A stretch of DNA of 64,000 bases from Pseudomonas sp. W4I3 (GTDB lineage: Bacteria > Pseudomonadota > Gammaproteobacteria > Pseudomonadales > Pseudomonadaceae), in assembly GCF_030816195.1 (NCBI RefSeq), contig NZ_JAUSXS010000001.1:558001-622000 (forward strand). Direction: 5' to 3'. The translations under genes and the position numbers were made by a program. This document shows, in pieces, positions 36,575 to 45,499 of this stretch (position 1 is the stretch's first letter; every line of letters starts with the position of its first letter). The notes below the pieces were generated by a model. It worked only from the letters and a program-made list of their open reading frames with translations, was not told the DNA's origin and made no database searches.

Positions 36575-37560
36575 GGTTGAACATCCTTGGGCCCATCCAC
36601 CAGCGCGCGAAACGGTGCAGCATCGGTGCGCAGGATGATCTTGGTGCCGGGCGTCACCACCGTGCCCAGGGTATCCAAGGAGCGCAGCAGGTTGTACAGC
36701 TGCGGATTACCCGCGTAGGCACGTCCATAAATCTGCGCCGCTTCAACCCGCGACTGGGCTTCGATATCAGCGGCTTTCACCGTGGCGTCGGCTTGCACAA
36801 TGCGTGCGTCACGTTCGGCCGCCGAGCGGATCTGCGCCGCCTCGCGCTTGCCCACGGCGGTGCGTTCGGTGGCGATGGTTTCACGCTCGGCACGCATGCG
36901 GTCGACCGTGGCGGTGAGGGTCACCGAGGGTAATGTCAGCCGTTCAATACCCACTTGGGCCACACGTACGCCATAGGTGGCGAGCAATTGCTGATCGATC
37001 TGCTGGCGCAGTTGAGCTTCGAACTCGGCGATGCGCACCTGGCTGGCGTCGGTGTTGATCAAGCTGGACAGGTCGAAACTGGCCGCCGTGGTTTCCAGCG
37101 CCGAGCCGACGAAGGTGCGGATCTGCCGCGCCGCTTCATCCGGCTGGTTCTGCACCGCGCGCATGAAGCGCTGCACGTTGTCGGTATCGCCCTGCACCTG
37201 CCACGCCACGTAGGCCTGCACGATGATCCGCAGGCCATCGCGTGTGCCCACGTCCTGCAAACCGCTGGAGGTGGTGCGCAGGCGCAGATCAACCGGGATC
37301 GCCGCTTCAAACGGCGCCGGCCAGCGCCAGCCCAGGCCCGGTTCCAACAGCACGCGCACCGGGTTGCCGAAGCGGGTAATCACCGTGGCCTCGCCGGAGC
37401 GCACCTGCACCAGGCTCGCCGCCGCGATGGCAAACAGCACAAGCACTAACGCCCAGGACATTCGCCGCCAGGGAAAAGGGCTTTCGACCTGTTCGTCACC
37501 ATGATGGTGATGGTGACCGTGATGATGGTGATGACCGTGATCGTGAGAATGAGCGCTCAA
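36571..37560 (-). CDS. SPFH-domain membrane protein, HflC-like, with His-rich cytoplasmic N terminus
   Basis: This 329-residue protein begins with a striking His-rich stretch (MSAHSHDHGHHHHHGHHHH and more, about 14 His in the first 21 residues), a likely zinc-binding tail. A membrane helix follows (MSWALVLVLFAIAAASLVQV), then an SPFH domain (ATVITRFGNPVRVLLEPGLG) and a coiled coil (ERTAVGKREAAQIRSAAERD). The His tail, the operon with hmtA and the Zur-like site link it to zinc handling. ATG at 37560 lies 12 bases after the previous stop. Confidence 0.85.
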   Translation of the reverse strand: MSAHSHDHGHHHHHGHHHHHGDEQVESPFPWRRMSWALVLVLFAIAAASLVQVRSGEATVITRFGNPVRVLLEPGLGWRWPAPFEAAIPVDLRLRTTSSGLQDVGTRDGLRIIVQAYVAWQVQGDTDNVQRFMRAVQNQPDEAARQIRTFVGSALETTAASFDLSSLINTDASQVRIAEFEAQLRQQIDQQLLATYGVRVAQVGIERLTLPSVTLTATVDRMRAERETIATERTAVGKREAAQIRSAAERDARIVQADATVKAADIEAQSRVEAAQIYGRAYAGNPQLYNLLRSLDTLGTVVTPGTKIILRTDAAPFRALVDGPKDVQP

Positions 37561-37572
37561 CAGACAGACTCC

Positions 37573-39477
37573 TTATTGAACGGCTTTACGCGGCACCGAG
37601 GGATCGGCCGGCAAGGTAAAAGATCGCAGATCGATCGTCGGCGCGCTGTCGGCGCCCAGGCGATGATCCAGAATAAGCAGTTTGGCGTGGGCCAGGCCCT
37701 GGCTGAGTTGGCCCAGGTACTGCTCCAGCACGAAGGCGCGGCCCGCTGCGGCATAGGCTTTTTGTTCGGCAACGAACCGCAGGTTCGCCGCTTGGGCACC
37801 GGCATTCACTTCGCGAGCGGTGGCCTGGGCCTGGTCGCGGGCCGTGCTGGCTTGCAGCAACGCCTGGTTAGTCTGCTCGCTGGCCGCGCCGCGCTCGCGA
37901 GCGATCAACGCCTGGGCGCCGATCTGCGCAGCTTGCACGCCGTGGTAGGCATTGGCGGCGCCGGCCGGTGGGTGGATCGCTTCGACGACCGTGGCGAGGA
38001 TTTCCACACCGCTGTCGAGCTTTTGCAGGTCCGCTTGCACGCTGCGGCCAATTTCATCGGCAAGGCTGGTGCGCTGTTCGCCAAGTAGCTCATCGAGGGT
38101 GCGCGAGGCAAAGTCGTGCACCAGAATCCGGCTGGCGGTGCTGCGGATCAGGGCCGGCACATCGGCGCTGTTGTAGGTGGCGGCCAGCGCGGCGTGGTCC
38201 GTCAGGCCAATGCGGTAGACGAAGCGCACGTCCATGTTGACGATCTGGAAGCTCTGCTTGTCGCCGCTGCTGCTGGCGATGACCTGGGACTTGTCATTCA
38301 CGTGGCTGGCGTCCCACAGGCGGTTGGCGATCGACGGCGCCGGGCCTTCGGCACTGGCCAGCTCGGTAGCGGCACCTTCGCTGATGCTGGTCGCCAGCTC
38401 ATGCACCACGCCGTTCTCCACATTCAGCACGCGGCCCAGCGGCCAGGGCAACCCAGCGTGCAGGCCCGGTCCGAACACTTCGACCGGTTTGCCGAAACGC
38501 TCATAAATCCCACGGCCCTGCAGCGGAACTTCATGCACGCCGGTCAGCGCCCAGCCCACCGCGAGCACCACCAGCAGCACCGGCAGGAACGCGCGGCGCA
38601 TGTAGGTAAATGCCCAGATCTGGCGCAGGTCGATGCCGAAGCGGTTGTGCAGCTCATGCTGCAAGGCCTGCAAGGGTTGCGGCGGCCAACGCAGCAGGCC
38701 GGCGACAAAACTCTGCGCCATCAGGCGTGGTTCAACACGCGGCTGGCGTGGGCTGAACAGTGACAGTACGCCACGCAGCAGAAACTCCAGCGCCACCAGC
38801 GCAGGCAACAGGCCGATGAGTGTCGCTAGCCGCAGCGGCCACACCGATTGGGCGCCGGCAAACAACAGGCACACCGCGCTGACCACCAGGCAGATGATTG
38901 TTACCCGGCTCAACTGCGCCAGTTGCGAGGCTTCCGGCCATTGCGCGAGAGTTTCCTGGGCCATGCGCCGCTCGAACACCAGCAAGGCAAACGCCAGCGC
39001 CAACCCCAGCGCCGCGCCGATGCTGGCGGATTGACCGACGGCCGCAGCAGGGAGCGCCAGGTTCCAGAATTGGACGACGCTGACCAGCGCCAGCAATGAC
39101 CAACCGCACAGCCACAACACGGGCGCGCCGATCTGCTTGCTGAGGCGCTCCGCCAGACGCGCGTAGCGGCCTGTGTCGGCCACCGGCACTTCAACCGCCG
39201 GTTCTTCCAACGCCTGGGCACGCCAATCGGCGACCCACCACGCCGATTGCAACCCGGCGACCAGCACGAACAAGGCCGACGAGCAGTTGACCAACACCAC
39301 CGGCCAGATCGATTCAGGTGCAAACAGCGCCACAAAGAGCGCCAGCACCCAACCGGTAATGGCCAGGGCCGTCAGGCTGATGCCGGCTTGCCTCAATCGG
39401 CGGGCATGGAACAGCCCCTGCTGAAAACGCGGCAGGCCTTCAACCGAAGCGCCGTCAGCTTCTAGATCCACTTGCAT
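37573..39477 (-). CDS. Large polytopic SPFH-domain protein, first gene of the hmtA operon
   Basis: This 634-residue protein has an N-terminal half with about six membrane helices (ITGWVLALFVALF, VLVNCSSALFVLVAGL, LLALVSVVQFWNLAL, others), then a further helix (AFLPVLLVVLAVGWALTG) and an SPFH domain (GIYERFGKPVEVFGPGLHAG) with a long coiled coil. The start is set at MQVDLEADGAS (39477); the longer open frame reaches into a REPIN and is not credible. A Zur-like palindrome is centred 35 bases upstream. Function unknown; a membrane scaffold around the metal ATPase is plausible. Confidence 0.8.
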   Translation of the reverse strand: MQVDLEADGASVEGLPRFQQGLFHARRLRQAGISLTALAITGWVLALFVALFAPESIWPVVLVNCSSALFVLVAGLQSAWWVADWRAQALEEPAVEVPVADTGRYARLAERLSKQIGAPVLWLCGWSLLALVSVVQFWNLALPAAAVGQSASIGAALGLALAFALLVFERRMAQETLAQWPEASQLAQLSRVTIICLVVSAVCLLFAGAQSVWPLRLATLIGLLPALVALEFLLRGVLSLFSPRQPRVEPRLMAQSFVAGLLRWPPQPLQALQHELHNRFGIDLRQIWAFTYMRRAFLPVLLVVLAVGWALTGVHEVPLQGRGIYERFGKPVEVFGPGLHAGLPWPLGRVLNVENGVVHELATSISEGAATELASAEGPAPSIANRLWDASHVNDKSQVIASSSGDKQSFQIVNMDVRFVYRIGLTDHAALAATYNSADVPALIRSTASRILVHDFASRTLDELLGEQRTSLADEIGRSVQADLQKLDSGVEILATVVEAIHPPAGAANAYHGVQAAQIGAQALIARERGAASEQTNQALLQASTARDQAQATAREVNAGAQAANLRFVAEQKAYAAAGRAFVLEQYLGQLSQGLAHAKLLILDHRLGADSAPTIDLRSFTLPADPSVPRKAVQ

Positions 39478-39505
39478 CCACTCAACGCCCGCTTGTACAT
39501 AATTC

Positions 39506-39518
39506 GTTACGATATAAC
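39506..39518. promoter_or_regulatory. Zur-like box upstream of the SPFH-hmtA operon
   Basis: GTTACGATATAAC matches the core GTTATAnTATAAC at all but two positions, with an intact right half-site. It is 29 bases upstream of the start at 39477, a normal position for a repressor site. Zinc-responsive expression of hmtA in P. aeruginosa (from memory) supports the call. Confidence 0.7.
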
Positions 39519-39560
39519 ACGGAGCGTGAAATTTTTGTTCTTTAAACACCGCGAATCCCT

Positions 39561-39650
39561 TGTGGGAGGGGGCTTGCTCCCGATAGCGGTGGGTCAGTGA
39601 GTGGATGTGCTGGCGGGTCTGCCTATATCGGGAGCAAGCCCCCTCCCACA
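39561..39650. repeat. REPIN, GTGGGAGGGG family
   Basis: TGTGGGAGGGGGCTTGCTCC on the left and GGAGCAAGCCCCCTCCCACA on the right form an almost perfect inverted pair with a spacer of about 50 bases. It separates the divergent hmtA and ynb-like operons. Confidence 0.92.
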
Positions 39651-39783
39651 CTTGATTTTCTTTGTGTCCAAGACCGTGATTAAACCCCCATAAACACGAG
39701 ACATCACTGGTGTGCGCCAGAATTAATCGGCACACTCCAGAACAGTTTTTCGCGGCTCCACGGACAAGGAAGCGTCACCCTTC

Positions 39784-40407
39784 ATGATCTCCATCTATCA
39801 GCTCAAACCGCGCTTTCAAAACCTGCTGCGCCCCCTCGTGCAGCGCCTCTATGACAACGGCACCACCGCCAACCAGATCACCGTGCTGGCCGGCGTGATT
39901 TCCGTGCTGGTGGGCCTGCTGATCGCCGGCTTCGCTCAGCACCTGTGGCTGTTTGCGCTGATCCCGCTGTGGATGATTGCGCGCATGGCCCTCAATGCCA
40001 TCGACGGCATGCTCGCGCGGGAATTCGGTCAGCAATCGCGCCTGGGCGCCTACCTCAATGAACTGTGCGATGTGATCGCCGACAGCGCGCTGATTCTGCC
40101 GTTTGCGCTGATCCCCGGCGTGAGCCTGGCGCCCGTACTGTTGGTGACGCTGCTGGCGGTGTTCAGCGAGTACGCCGGCGTGCTGGGGCCGATGGTGGGT
40201 GCATCGCGCCGCTACGACGGGCCGATGGGCAAAAGCGATCGGGCGTTCGTGCTCGGCGTGCTGGCCACCGGCGTGGCGCTGGGCTGGCTCGGTGCCAGCT
40301 GGGTCGACACGGTGATGTGGCTGGTCGCCGCGCTGCTGGCGTACACCCTGGTCAACCGGGTGCGTCAGGGCCTCAAGGAACACTCAGAAACCTCACCGAT
40401 TGCATAA
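39784..40407 (+). CDS. CDP-alcohol phosphatidyltransferase, YnbA-like
   Basis: This 207-residue integral membrane enzyme has the CDP-alcohol phosphotransferase motif D-G-x2-A-R-x8-G-x3-D-x3-D, seen as NAIDGMLAREFGQQSRLGAY then LNELCDVIADS. It transfers a phosphatidyl group from CDP-diacylglycerol to an unknown alcohol. It opens a six-gene operon whose partners match E. coli ynbA, ynbC, ynbD and ynbB. The main PgsA and PssA enzymes are expected elsewhere, so this is an accessory lipid synthase. The acceptor alcohol cannot be deduced. Confidence 0.85.
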   Translation: MISIYQLKPRFQNLLRPLVQRLYDNGTTANQITVLAGVISVLVGLLIAGFAQHLWLFALIPLWMIARMALNAIDGMLAREFGQQSRLGAYLNELCDVIADSALILPFALIPGVSLAPVLLVTLLAVFSEYAGVLGPMVGASRRYDGPMGKSDRAFVLGVLATGVALGWLGASWVDTVMWLVAALLAYTLVNRVRQGLKEHSETSPIA

Positions 40408-40418
40408 GGATTCTTGCG

Positions 40419-42167
40419 ATGCGCGAACAGCAACAGCACACCTTCAGCACCCATGACGGCGTCGAGCTTTTTTACCGGCATTGGCCGGCCACGGCAGGCG
40501 CCGGGCCGCGCAAGGCTGTTGTGTTGTTCCACCGCGGTCATGAGCACTCAGGGCGTATCGCGCACCTGGTGGATGAACTGGGCCTGCCCGATTTTGACTT
40601 CTTCGCCTGGGACGCCCGTGGCCACGGCCAATCCCCGGGCGCGCGCGGTGACAGCCCCAGCTTTGCCACCAGCGCCCGCGACGTGCAGACCTTCCACGAT
40701 CACATAGGCGCCACCTACGCGATCGCAGAGGACAACATTGCCGTGGTCGCCCAGAGCGTCGGCGCGGTGATCGCGGCCACCTGGGTGCATGATTACGCAC
40801 CGAAGATCCGCGCCCTGGTGCTCGCCTCCCCAGCCTTCAAGGTCAAGCTGTACGTGCCTTTCGCCCGCCCGGGCCTGGCACTGATGCGCAGGTTTCGCGG
40901 CAATTTTTTCGTCAACAGCTACGTCAAGGCCAAGTTCCTCAGCCATGACCCGGAGCGTGTGGCGTCCTACGACAGCGATCCGCTGATCACCAAAGCCATC
41001 TCGGTCAATGTGCTGCTGGGCCTGTACGAAGCGGCGGACCGAGTGGTCGCCGACGCCCAGGCGATTCAGGTGCCGACGCAATTGCTGATCTCCGGCTCCG
41101 ACTTCGTGGTGCACCGTAAACCCCAGCAGCAATTTTTCGACCGACTCGGCAGCCTGAAAAAAGAGCTGCATATCCTCCCCGGTTTCTTTCACGACACCCT
41201 CGGCGAACGTGACCGCGTGCTGGCCGTCAACAGCGCCAGGCGCTTTATCCTGCAGAACTTCGAGCAGCCGCTGGACCGTGCCTCGCTGCTGGACGCCGAC
41301 AAACTGGGCGCCACCTGCGCCGAATCCGAAGCCCTCGCCGCACCGCTGCCGCGCAACTCCCTGCGCGACCTGTACTGGCGCATGACCCGCGCCAGCATGG
41401 GCCTGGGCAAGAACCTGTCGGAAGGGGTGAAACTGGGCTTCGACACCGGTTTCGATTCCGGCAGCACCCTGGATTACGTGTATCGCAACACCCCCACGGG
41501 CAAAGGCGCGCTGGGACGGATGATCGACACCAACTACCTCAACTCCATCGGCTGGCGCGGTATTCGTCAGCGCAAGCTGAACGTCGAAGAACTGCTGCGC
41601 CTGGCCATGGCCACGTTGCGCGCGGACGAGCGCGAAGTGCGTATTGTGGATATTGCGGCCGGCCATGGCCGTTACATCCTGGAGGCGTTGCAGGGTGTAT
41701 CGCCGTTGCCGGAATCGATCCTGCTGCGCGACTACAGCGACATCAACGTGCGCGACGGTGGTGCCTTGATCCGTGAAAAAGGCTTGGGAGATATCGCCCA
41801 GTTCGTCAAAGGCGATGCATTTGATCGGGATAACCTGGCAGCGCTGGAGCCGAAACCGACGCTGGCGGTGGTGTCCGGCCTCTATGAGCTGTTTGCCGAT
41901 AACGCCATGGTCGGCGGTTCGTTGGCAGGCCTGGCCGAAGCGGTGGAGCCCGGCGGTTATCTGGTCTATACCGGCCAACCGTGGCACCCGCAGCTGGAAC
42001 TGATCGCCCGCGCCTTGACCAGCCACCGCCAGGGCCAGGCCTGGGTGATGCGTCGGCGCAGCCAGGCGGAAATGGACCAGTTGGTGCAGGCGGCCGGCTT
42101 TCGCAAGATCACCCAGCGCGTGGATGAATGGGGCATTTTCACGGTGTCCCTGGCGCAGAAGATCTGA
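40419..42167 (+). CDS. Bifunctional alpha/beta hydrolase and SAM-dependent methyltransferase, YnbC-like
   Basis: This 582-residue fusion has an N-terminal serine hydrolase domain (residues 1-290: FHRGHEHSGRIAHLVDEL, WDARGHGQSPG, nucleophile Ser in AQSVGAVIAA, catalytic His in GFFHDTLGE) resembling monoacylglycerol lipase/lysophospholipase, and a C-terminal methyltransferase domain (residues 380-580) with motif I VDIAAGHGRYILEAL. The start at 40419 has AAGGA eight bases before it; the longer frame overlapping the previous gene is rejected. It probably removes an acyl chain and methylates a lipid head group, but the substrate is unknown. Confidence 0.87.
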   Translation: MREQQQHTFSTHDGVELFYRHWPATAGAGPRKAVVLFHRGHEHSGRIAHLVDELGLPDFDFFAWDARGHGQSPGARGDSPSFATSARDVQTFHDHIGATYAIAEDNIAVVAQSVGAVIAATWVHDYAPKIRALVLASPAFKVKLYVPFARPGLALMRRFRGNFFVNSYVKAKFLSHDPERVASYDSDPLITKAISVNVLLGLYEAADRVVADAQAIQVPTQLLISGSDFVVHRKPQQQFFDRLGSLKKELHILPGFFHDTLGERDRVLAVNSARRFILQNFEQPLDRASLLDADKLGATCAESEALAAPLPRNSLRDLYWRMTRASMGLGKNLSEGVKLGFDTGFDSGSTLDYVYRNTPTGKGALGRMIDTNYLNSIGWRGIRQRKLNVEELLRLAMATLRADEREVRIVDIAAGHGRYILEALQGVSPLPESILLRDYSDINVRDGGALIREKGLGDIAQFVKGDAFDRDNLAALEPKPTLAVVSGLYELFADNAMVGGSLAGLAEAVEPGGYLVYTGQPWHPQLELIARALTSHRQGQAWVMRRRSQAEMDQLVQAAGFRKITQRVDEWGIFTVSLAQKI

Positions 42168-42169
42168 GC

Positions 42170-43468
42170 ATGCGCGAACCCGGCCTGTTCAAACCCGCGC
42201 TGCTGTGGCTGCTGCTGTTGGCGCCGCTGTTTTTCAGCACCTACGGCCTCGCCACCTGGGTGACCAACCAGCGCAGCGATGTGGGCACGCTGGTGTTTGG
42301 CTGGGAAACCCACATGCCGTTCTGGGCCTGGACCATCGTGCCCTATTGGTCCATCGACCTGCTCTACGGCTTTTCCCTGTTACTGCCCAACACCCGCCAC
42401 GAACTCAAGCAACACGCCCTGCGCCTGCTGACGGCCCAAATGATTGCCGTCAGTTGCTTCCTGATCTGGCCGCTGCGCTTCACCTTCGAACGGCCGGAGC
42501 TGGATGGCGTGTTCGGCTGGTTGTTCGCCGTGCTGGCCGGCTTCGACAAGCCGTTCAACCAAGCGCCTTCCCTGCATATCGCGCTGCTGGTGATCCTGTG
42601 GGTCATGTACCAGCGCCATACCCAGGGTTTCTGGCGCTGGGTGGTACACGGCTGGTTTGCGCTGATCGGTGTTTCGGTACTGACCACTTATCAACATCAC
42701 TTTATCGACTTACCCACAGGCGCCCTCGCGGGGTGGCTGTGTGTGTGGCTATGGCCGCTGGAACACGCGAGCCCGCTGCTCAATGCGCGACTGACGCGGG
42801 AGCGCAAACGCGGTTGGCTGGGCGCACGCTATGGCTTGGGCGCGGTGGCGTTGGTGATACTGGCGCTGACCCTGGGCGGCTGGGGGCTGTGGCTGCTATG
42901 GCCGGCGGTATCCCTCGCGCTGGTGGCAGCCAATTACTGGCTGCTGGGCGCCGAGGGCTTTCAGAAACGCGACGATGGCCAACTGACGCCGGCAGCGCGC
43001 TGGCTGTATGCGCCCTACCTCGCCGCCGCCTGGATCAATTCGCGGCTGTGGACGCGGCGCCATCCACAGCCCGACCTGATTGTGGATAACGTCTGGCTAG
43101 GGCGAATTCCTGCGCAGAGCGAGCAGCAGACTTTCAAGGGCATCGTCGATCTCTGCGCCGAATTGCCGATTAATCCACAGGGCCGTGCCTATCAATGCAT
43201 ACCTGTGCTGGACCTGATTGCGCCCACCTCCGCCGAATGCCTGCAGGCCGCCGAAGCCATCGAACGCTTGCGCTCGAACGGCCCGTTGCTGGTGTGCTGC
43301 GCCCTGGGCTACTCGCGCAGCGCCACGGCCATCGCGGCCTGGCTGTTGCACAGTGGGCGCGCGACGACGGTGGATCAGGCGCTGGCTATTATTCGTACAG
43401 CACGAGCCCGTGTGGTCCTGCATCCCGCACACCGTGTAGCTTTGGAGGGTTTGTCCCATGCCCGCTGA
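42170..43468 (+). CDS. PAP2-type membrane phosphatase fused to a dual-specificity phosphatase, YnbD-like
   Basis: This 432-residue protein has a polytopic PAP2-like half (FNQAPSLHIALLVILW with the motif-2 His, and TTYQHHFIDLPTGALAGWL with the motif-3 His) and a C-terminal cysteine phosphatase domain with the P-loop CCALGYSRSATAIAAWLL (HCxxGxxRS form, here VCCALGYSRS) and upstream Asp in PVLDLIAPT. It could dephosphorylate a phosphatidyl-alcohol phosphate made by the first gene, as PgpP does for PGP. The start lies two bases after the previous stop. Confidence 0.85.
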   Translation: MREPGLFKPALLWLLLLAPLFFSTYGLATWVTNQRSDVGTLVFGWETHMPFWAWTIVPYWSIDLLYGFSLLLPNTRHELKQHALRLLTAQMIAVSCFLIWPLRFTFERPELDGVFGWLFAVLAGFDKPFNQAPSLHIALLVILWVMYQRHTQGFWRWVVHGWFALIGVSVLTTYQHHFIDLPTGALAGWLCVWLWPLEHASPLLNARLTRERKRGWLGARYGLGAVALVILALTLGGWGLWLLWPAVSLALVAANYWLLGAEGFQKRDDGQLTPAARWLYAPYLAAAWINSRLWTRRHPQPDLIVDNVWLGRIPAQSEQQTFKGIVDLCAELPINPQGRAYQCIPVLDLIAPTSAECLQAAEAIERLRSNGPLLVCCALGYSRSATAIAAWLLHSGRATTVDQALAIIRTARARVVLHPAHRVALEGLSHAR

Positions 43469-43901
43469 TATGGAACTGCAAGTGGTCGCCAGCCTGCTGC
43501 GCCGTGGACGTTCGCTGGACCAGTTATCCACAGGCCTGACATTGGTCGGCGTGCTGTTCGGTCTTATCCAGCTGTTGATGCCAAGTGTTTCAATCATCTG
43601 CCTGCTGCTTGCCTTGTGGATGATCATCCTCGGGCTTTTGCAGAAATACTGGGCGCTACGTGTTGCGTTCGACGCCGACTTGTTTGCCCTGCTGGCCCGC
43701 GACACCGAGCGTACGGCCGACCTCGACCAAGCCCTGCAAACCCTTGGCCTGCAATCGGCCAAGCGCGCCGGCAGGCCGTGGGCCGAACGCCGTCGTGGTG
43801 CACTTAAACTGCTGCGCAAGCAAGCCTGGTTACTCGGCGCCCAAGCGCTGCTGACCCTGGGCGTGATCCTTGCCAGCCCTTGGCTACCTTTCGCCGGATA
43901 A
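43458..43901 (+). CDS. Small two-helix membrane protein of the lipid operon
   Basis: This 147-residue protein overlaps the phosphatase gene by 11 bases. It has two adjacent membrane helices (STGLTLVGVLFGLIQLL, SIICLLLALWMIILGLL), a charged cytoplasmic stretch (RDTERTADLDQALQTLGL, RAGRPWAERRRGALK) and a third helix at the end (WLLGAQALLTLGVILAS). No family recognised. Its position suggests an accessory subunit of the lipid pathway. Confidence 0.75.
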   Translation: MPADMELQVVASLLRRGRSLDQLSTGLTLVGVLFGLIQLLMPSVSIICLLLALWMIILGLLQKYWALRVAFDADLFALLARDTERTADLDQALQTLGLQSAKRAGRPWAERRRGALKLLRKQAWLLGAQALLTLGVILASPWLPFAG

Positions 43902-43910
43902 GGAATTCCC

Positions 43911-44531
43911 ATGTTCGAACCCGTGGTCGCCACGCTGATTACCTCCATGGCCCGCACCGTCACCGGTGCCCGCAGCCTGTGGCTGGGTTGCGCTCCCGTG
44001 CCGGTGCAACGCATCTACTTCGCCAATCACAGCAGTCACGGCGACTTTGTGCTGGTGTGGGCCTCATTGCCGCAGAACCTGCGCAAATTCACCCGCCCCG
44101 TGGCCGGCAGTGATTACTGGAACAAGAGCGCGCTGCGCCGCTACATCATCAATCGCGTGTTCAACGGCGTGCTGATTGACCGCGAGCGCAAAGAGCCTGT
44201 GGATAACCCCCTGCAGCCGATGCTGGCCGCGCTGGAAGGCGGCGATTCGCTGATTATCTTTCCTGAAGGGACGCGCAATCTGGAGGATGGCTTGCTGCCG
44301 TTCAAAAGCGGCCTGTACCACTTGGCAAAAAGTTACCCACAGGCGGAGCTGATCCCGGTGTGGATAGCCAATCTCAACCGCGTCATGCCCAAAGGCCGCG
44401 TCCTGCCATTGCCCTTGTTATGCACCACCAGCTTCGGCGCTCCACTGCACTTGGAAGAAGGCGAAGACAAAACCGCGTTCCTTGCCCGCACCCGAGACGC
44501 CCTGCTCGCCCTCGCCCCGGAGCATTCCTGA
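43911..44531 (+). CDS. 1-acyl-sn-glycerol-3-phosphate acyltransferase (PlsC-like)
   Basis: This 206-residue acyltransferase has the catalytic NHSSHGDFVL (H-x4-D) and the acceptor-binding FPEGTRN motifs. It would make phosphatidic acid or reacylate a lysolipid. It sits between the small membrane protein and the CdsA-like gene, so the operon could supply its own CDP-diacylglycerol. The E. coli ynb operon lacks this gene, so it is an extension here. Confidence 0.88.
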   Translation: MFEPVVATLITSMARTVTGARSLWLGCAPVPVQRIYFANHSSHGDFVLVWASLPQNLRKFTRPVAGSDYWNKSALRRYIINRVFNGVLIDRERKEPVDNPLQPMLAALEGGDSLIIFPEGTRNLEDGLLPFKSGLYHLAKSYPQAELIPVWIANLNRVMPKGRVLPLPLLCTTSFGAPLHLEEGEDKTAFLARTRDALLALAPEHS

Positions 44532-44532
44532 G

Positions 44533-45465
44533 ATGGATAGCCAAACCTTGATGTTATTCGGCGGGATCGGCGCGATTCTGGTGACCGCCTCACTGATCGG
44601 CCTGATCCTCAAGCTGCGCACCCGTGGCACACCCAATGCAGTGATCGACAACCTCAACGCCCGCATCAACGCCTGGTGGGTGATGGTGGTGGTGATCGGT
44701 ATCGCCTTCTGGCTTGGCACCGGCGCGGTGATCCTGCTGTTCTATGCGGTGTCGTTCTATGCCTTGCGCGAATTCCTCACCCTCACGCCGACCCGGCGCA
44801 GCGACTACCCGGCGCTGGTAGCAGCGTTCTACCTCGCCCTGCCTCTGCAGTACGTGCTGATCTACGCCGATTGGTACGGGCTGTTCTCGATCTTCATCCC
44901 GGTCTACGTGTTCCTGCTGCTACCGATACTCGCCTCGCTGGGCGGCGACAGCACCCACTTCCTGGAGCGCGCATCGAAGGTGCAGTGGGGGCTGATGATC
45001 GCCGTGTTCTGCGTGTCGTTCGTCCCGGCTTTACTGACCTTGGACATCCCGGGCTATGAGGGCCGCAACCTGCTGCTGATCGCCTACCTGGTGATCGTGG
45101 TGCAGCTGTCGGACGTGCTGCAGTACGTGTGCGGCAAGCTGTTCGGCAAACACAAAATCGCGCCCAACCTCTCGCCGTCCAAAACCGTGGAAGGTTTTGT
45201 CGGCGGGATCCTGTTGTCGTCCCTGATCGGTGCAGCGTTGTGGTGGACCACACCGTTCAACCCCTGGCAGTCGTTCTTGATCGCGCTGTTGATCAACCTG
45301 CTGGGGTTTGCCGGTGGGATCGTGATGTCGGCGATCAAGCGCGATCGAGGCGTGAAGGATTGGGGACATATGATCGAAGGCCACGGCGGCATGCTGGACC
45401 GACTGGATTCAGTGTGCTTCGCGGCGCCGATCTTCTTCCACCTCGTGCGTTACTGGTGGACCTGA
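44533..45465 (+). CDS. Phosphatidate cytidylyltransferase, CdsA/YnbB-like
   Basis: This 310-residue polytopic protein converts phosphatidic acid to CDP-diacylglycerol. The CdsA signature is intact near the C terminus (LSPSKTVEGFVGG, then SAIKRDRGVKDWGHMIEGHG and GMLDRLDSV). The start one base after the acyltransferase stop indicates coupling. It is distinct from the essential housekeeping cdsA, which is expected with the bam/lpx genes elsewhere. Confidence 0.9.
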   Translation: MDSQTLMLFGGIGAILVTASLIGLILKLRTRGTPNAVIDNLNARINAWWVMVVVIGIAFWLGTGAVILLFYAVSFYALREFLTLTPTRRSDYPALVAAFYLALPLQYVLIYADWYGLFSIFIPVYVFLLLPILASLGGDSTHFLERASKVQWGLMIAVFCVSFVPALLTLDIPGYEGRNLLLIAYLVIVVQLSDVLQYVCGKLFGKHKIAPNLSPSKTVEGFVGGILLSSLIGAALWWTTPFNPWQSFLIALLINLLGFAGGIVMSAIKRDRGVKDWGHMIEGHGGMLDRLDSVCFAAPIFFHLVRYWWT

Positions 45466-45499
45466 TCTCAGCCCTCTCAAGACCAACGAAGCACAAAAT

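Larger units (their letters stand above)
39478..39783. other. Divergent intergenic region between the hmtA operon and the ynb-like operon
   Basis: No gene was seen in these 306 bases. They hold the Zur-like site near the hmtA-side start, a complete REPIN (39561-39650), and the upstream region of the gene at 39784, where AAGGAA occurs 13 bases before the ATG. Confidence 0.8.

Noticed and set aside
39478..39735. Upstream extension of the large SPFH protein to 39735
   Set aside because: It translates the REPIN and the Zur-like site; the resulting residues have no coding character.
40548..42026. 492-codon minus-strand frame opposite the YnbC-like gene
   Set aside because: Antisense shadow of a gene with clear hydrolase and methyltransferase motifs.
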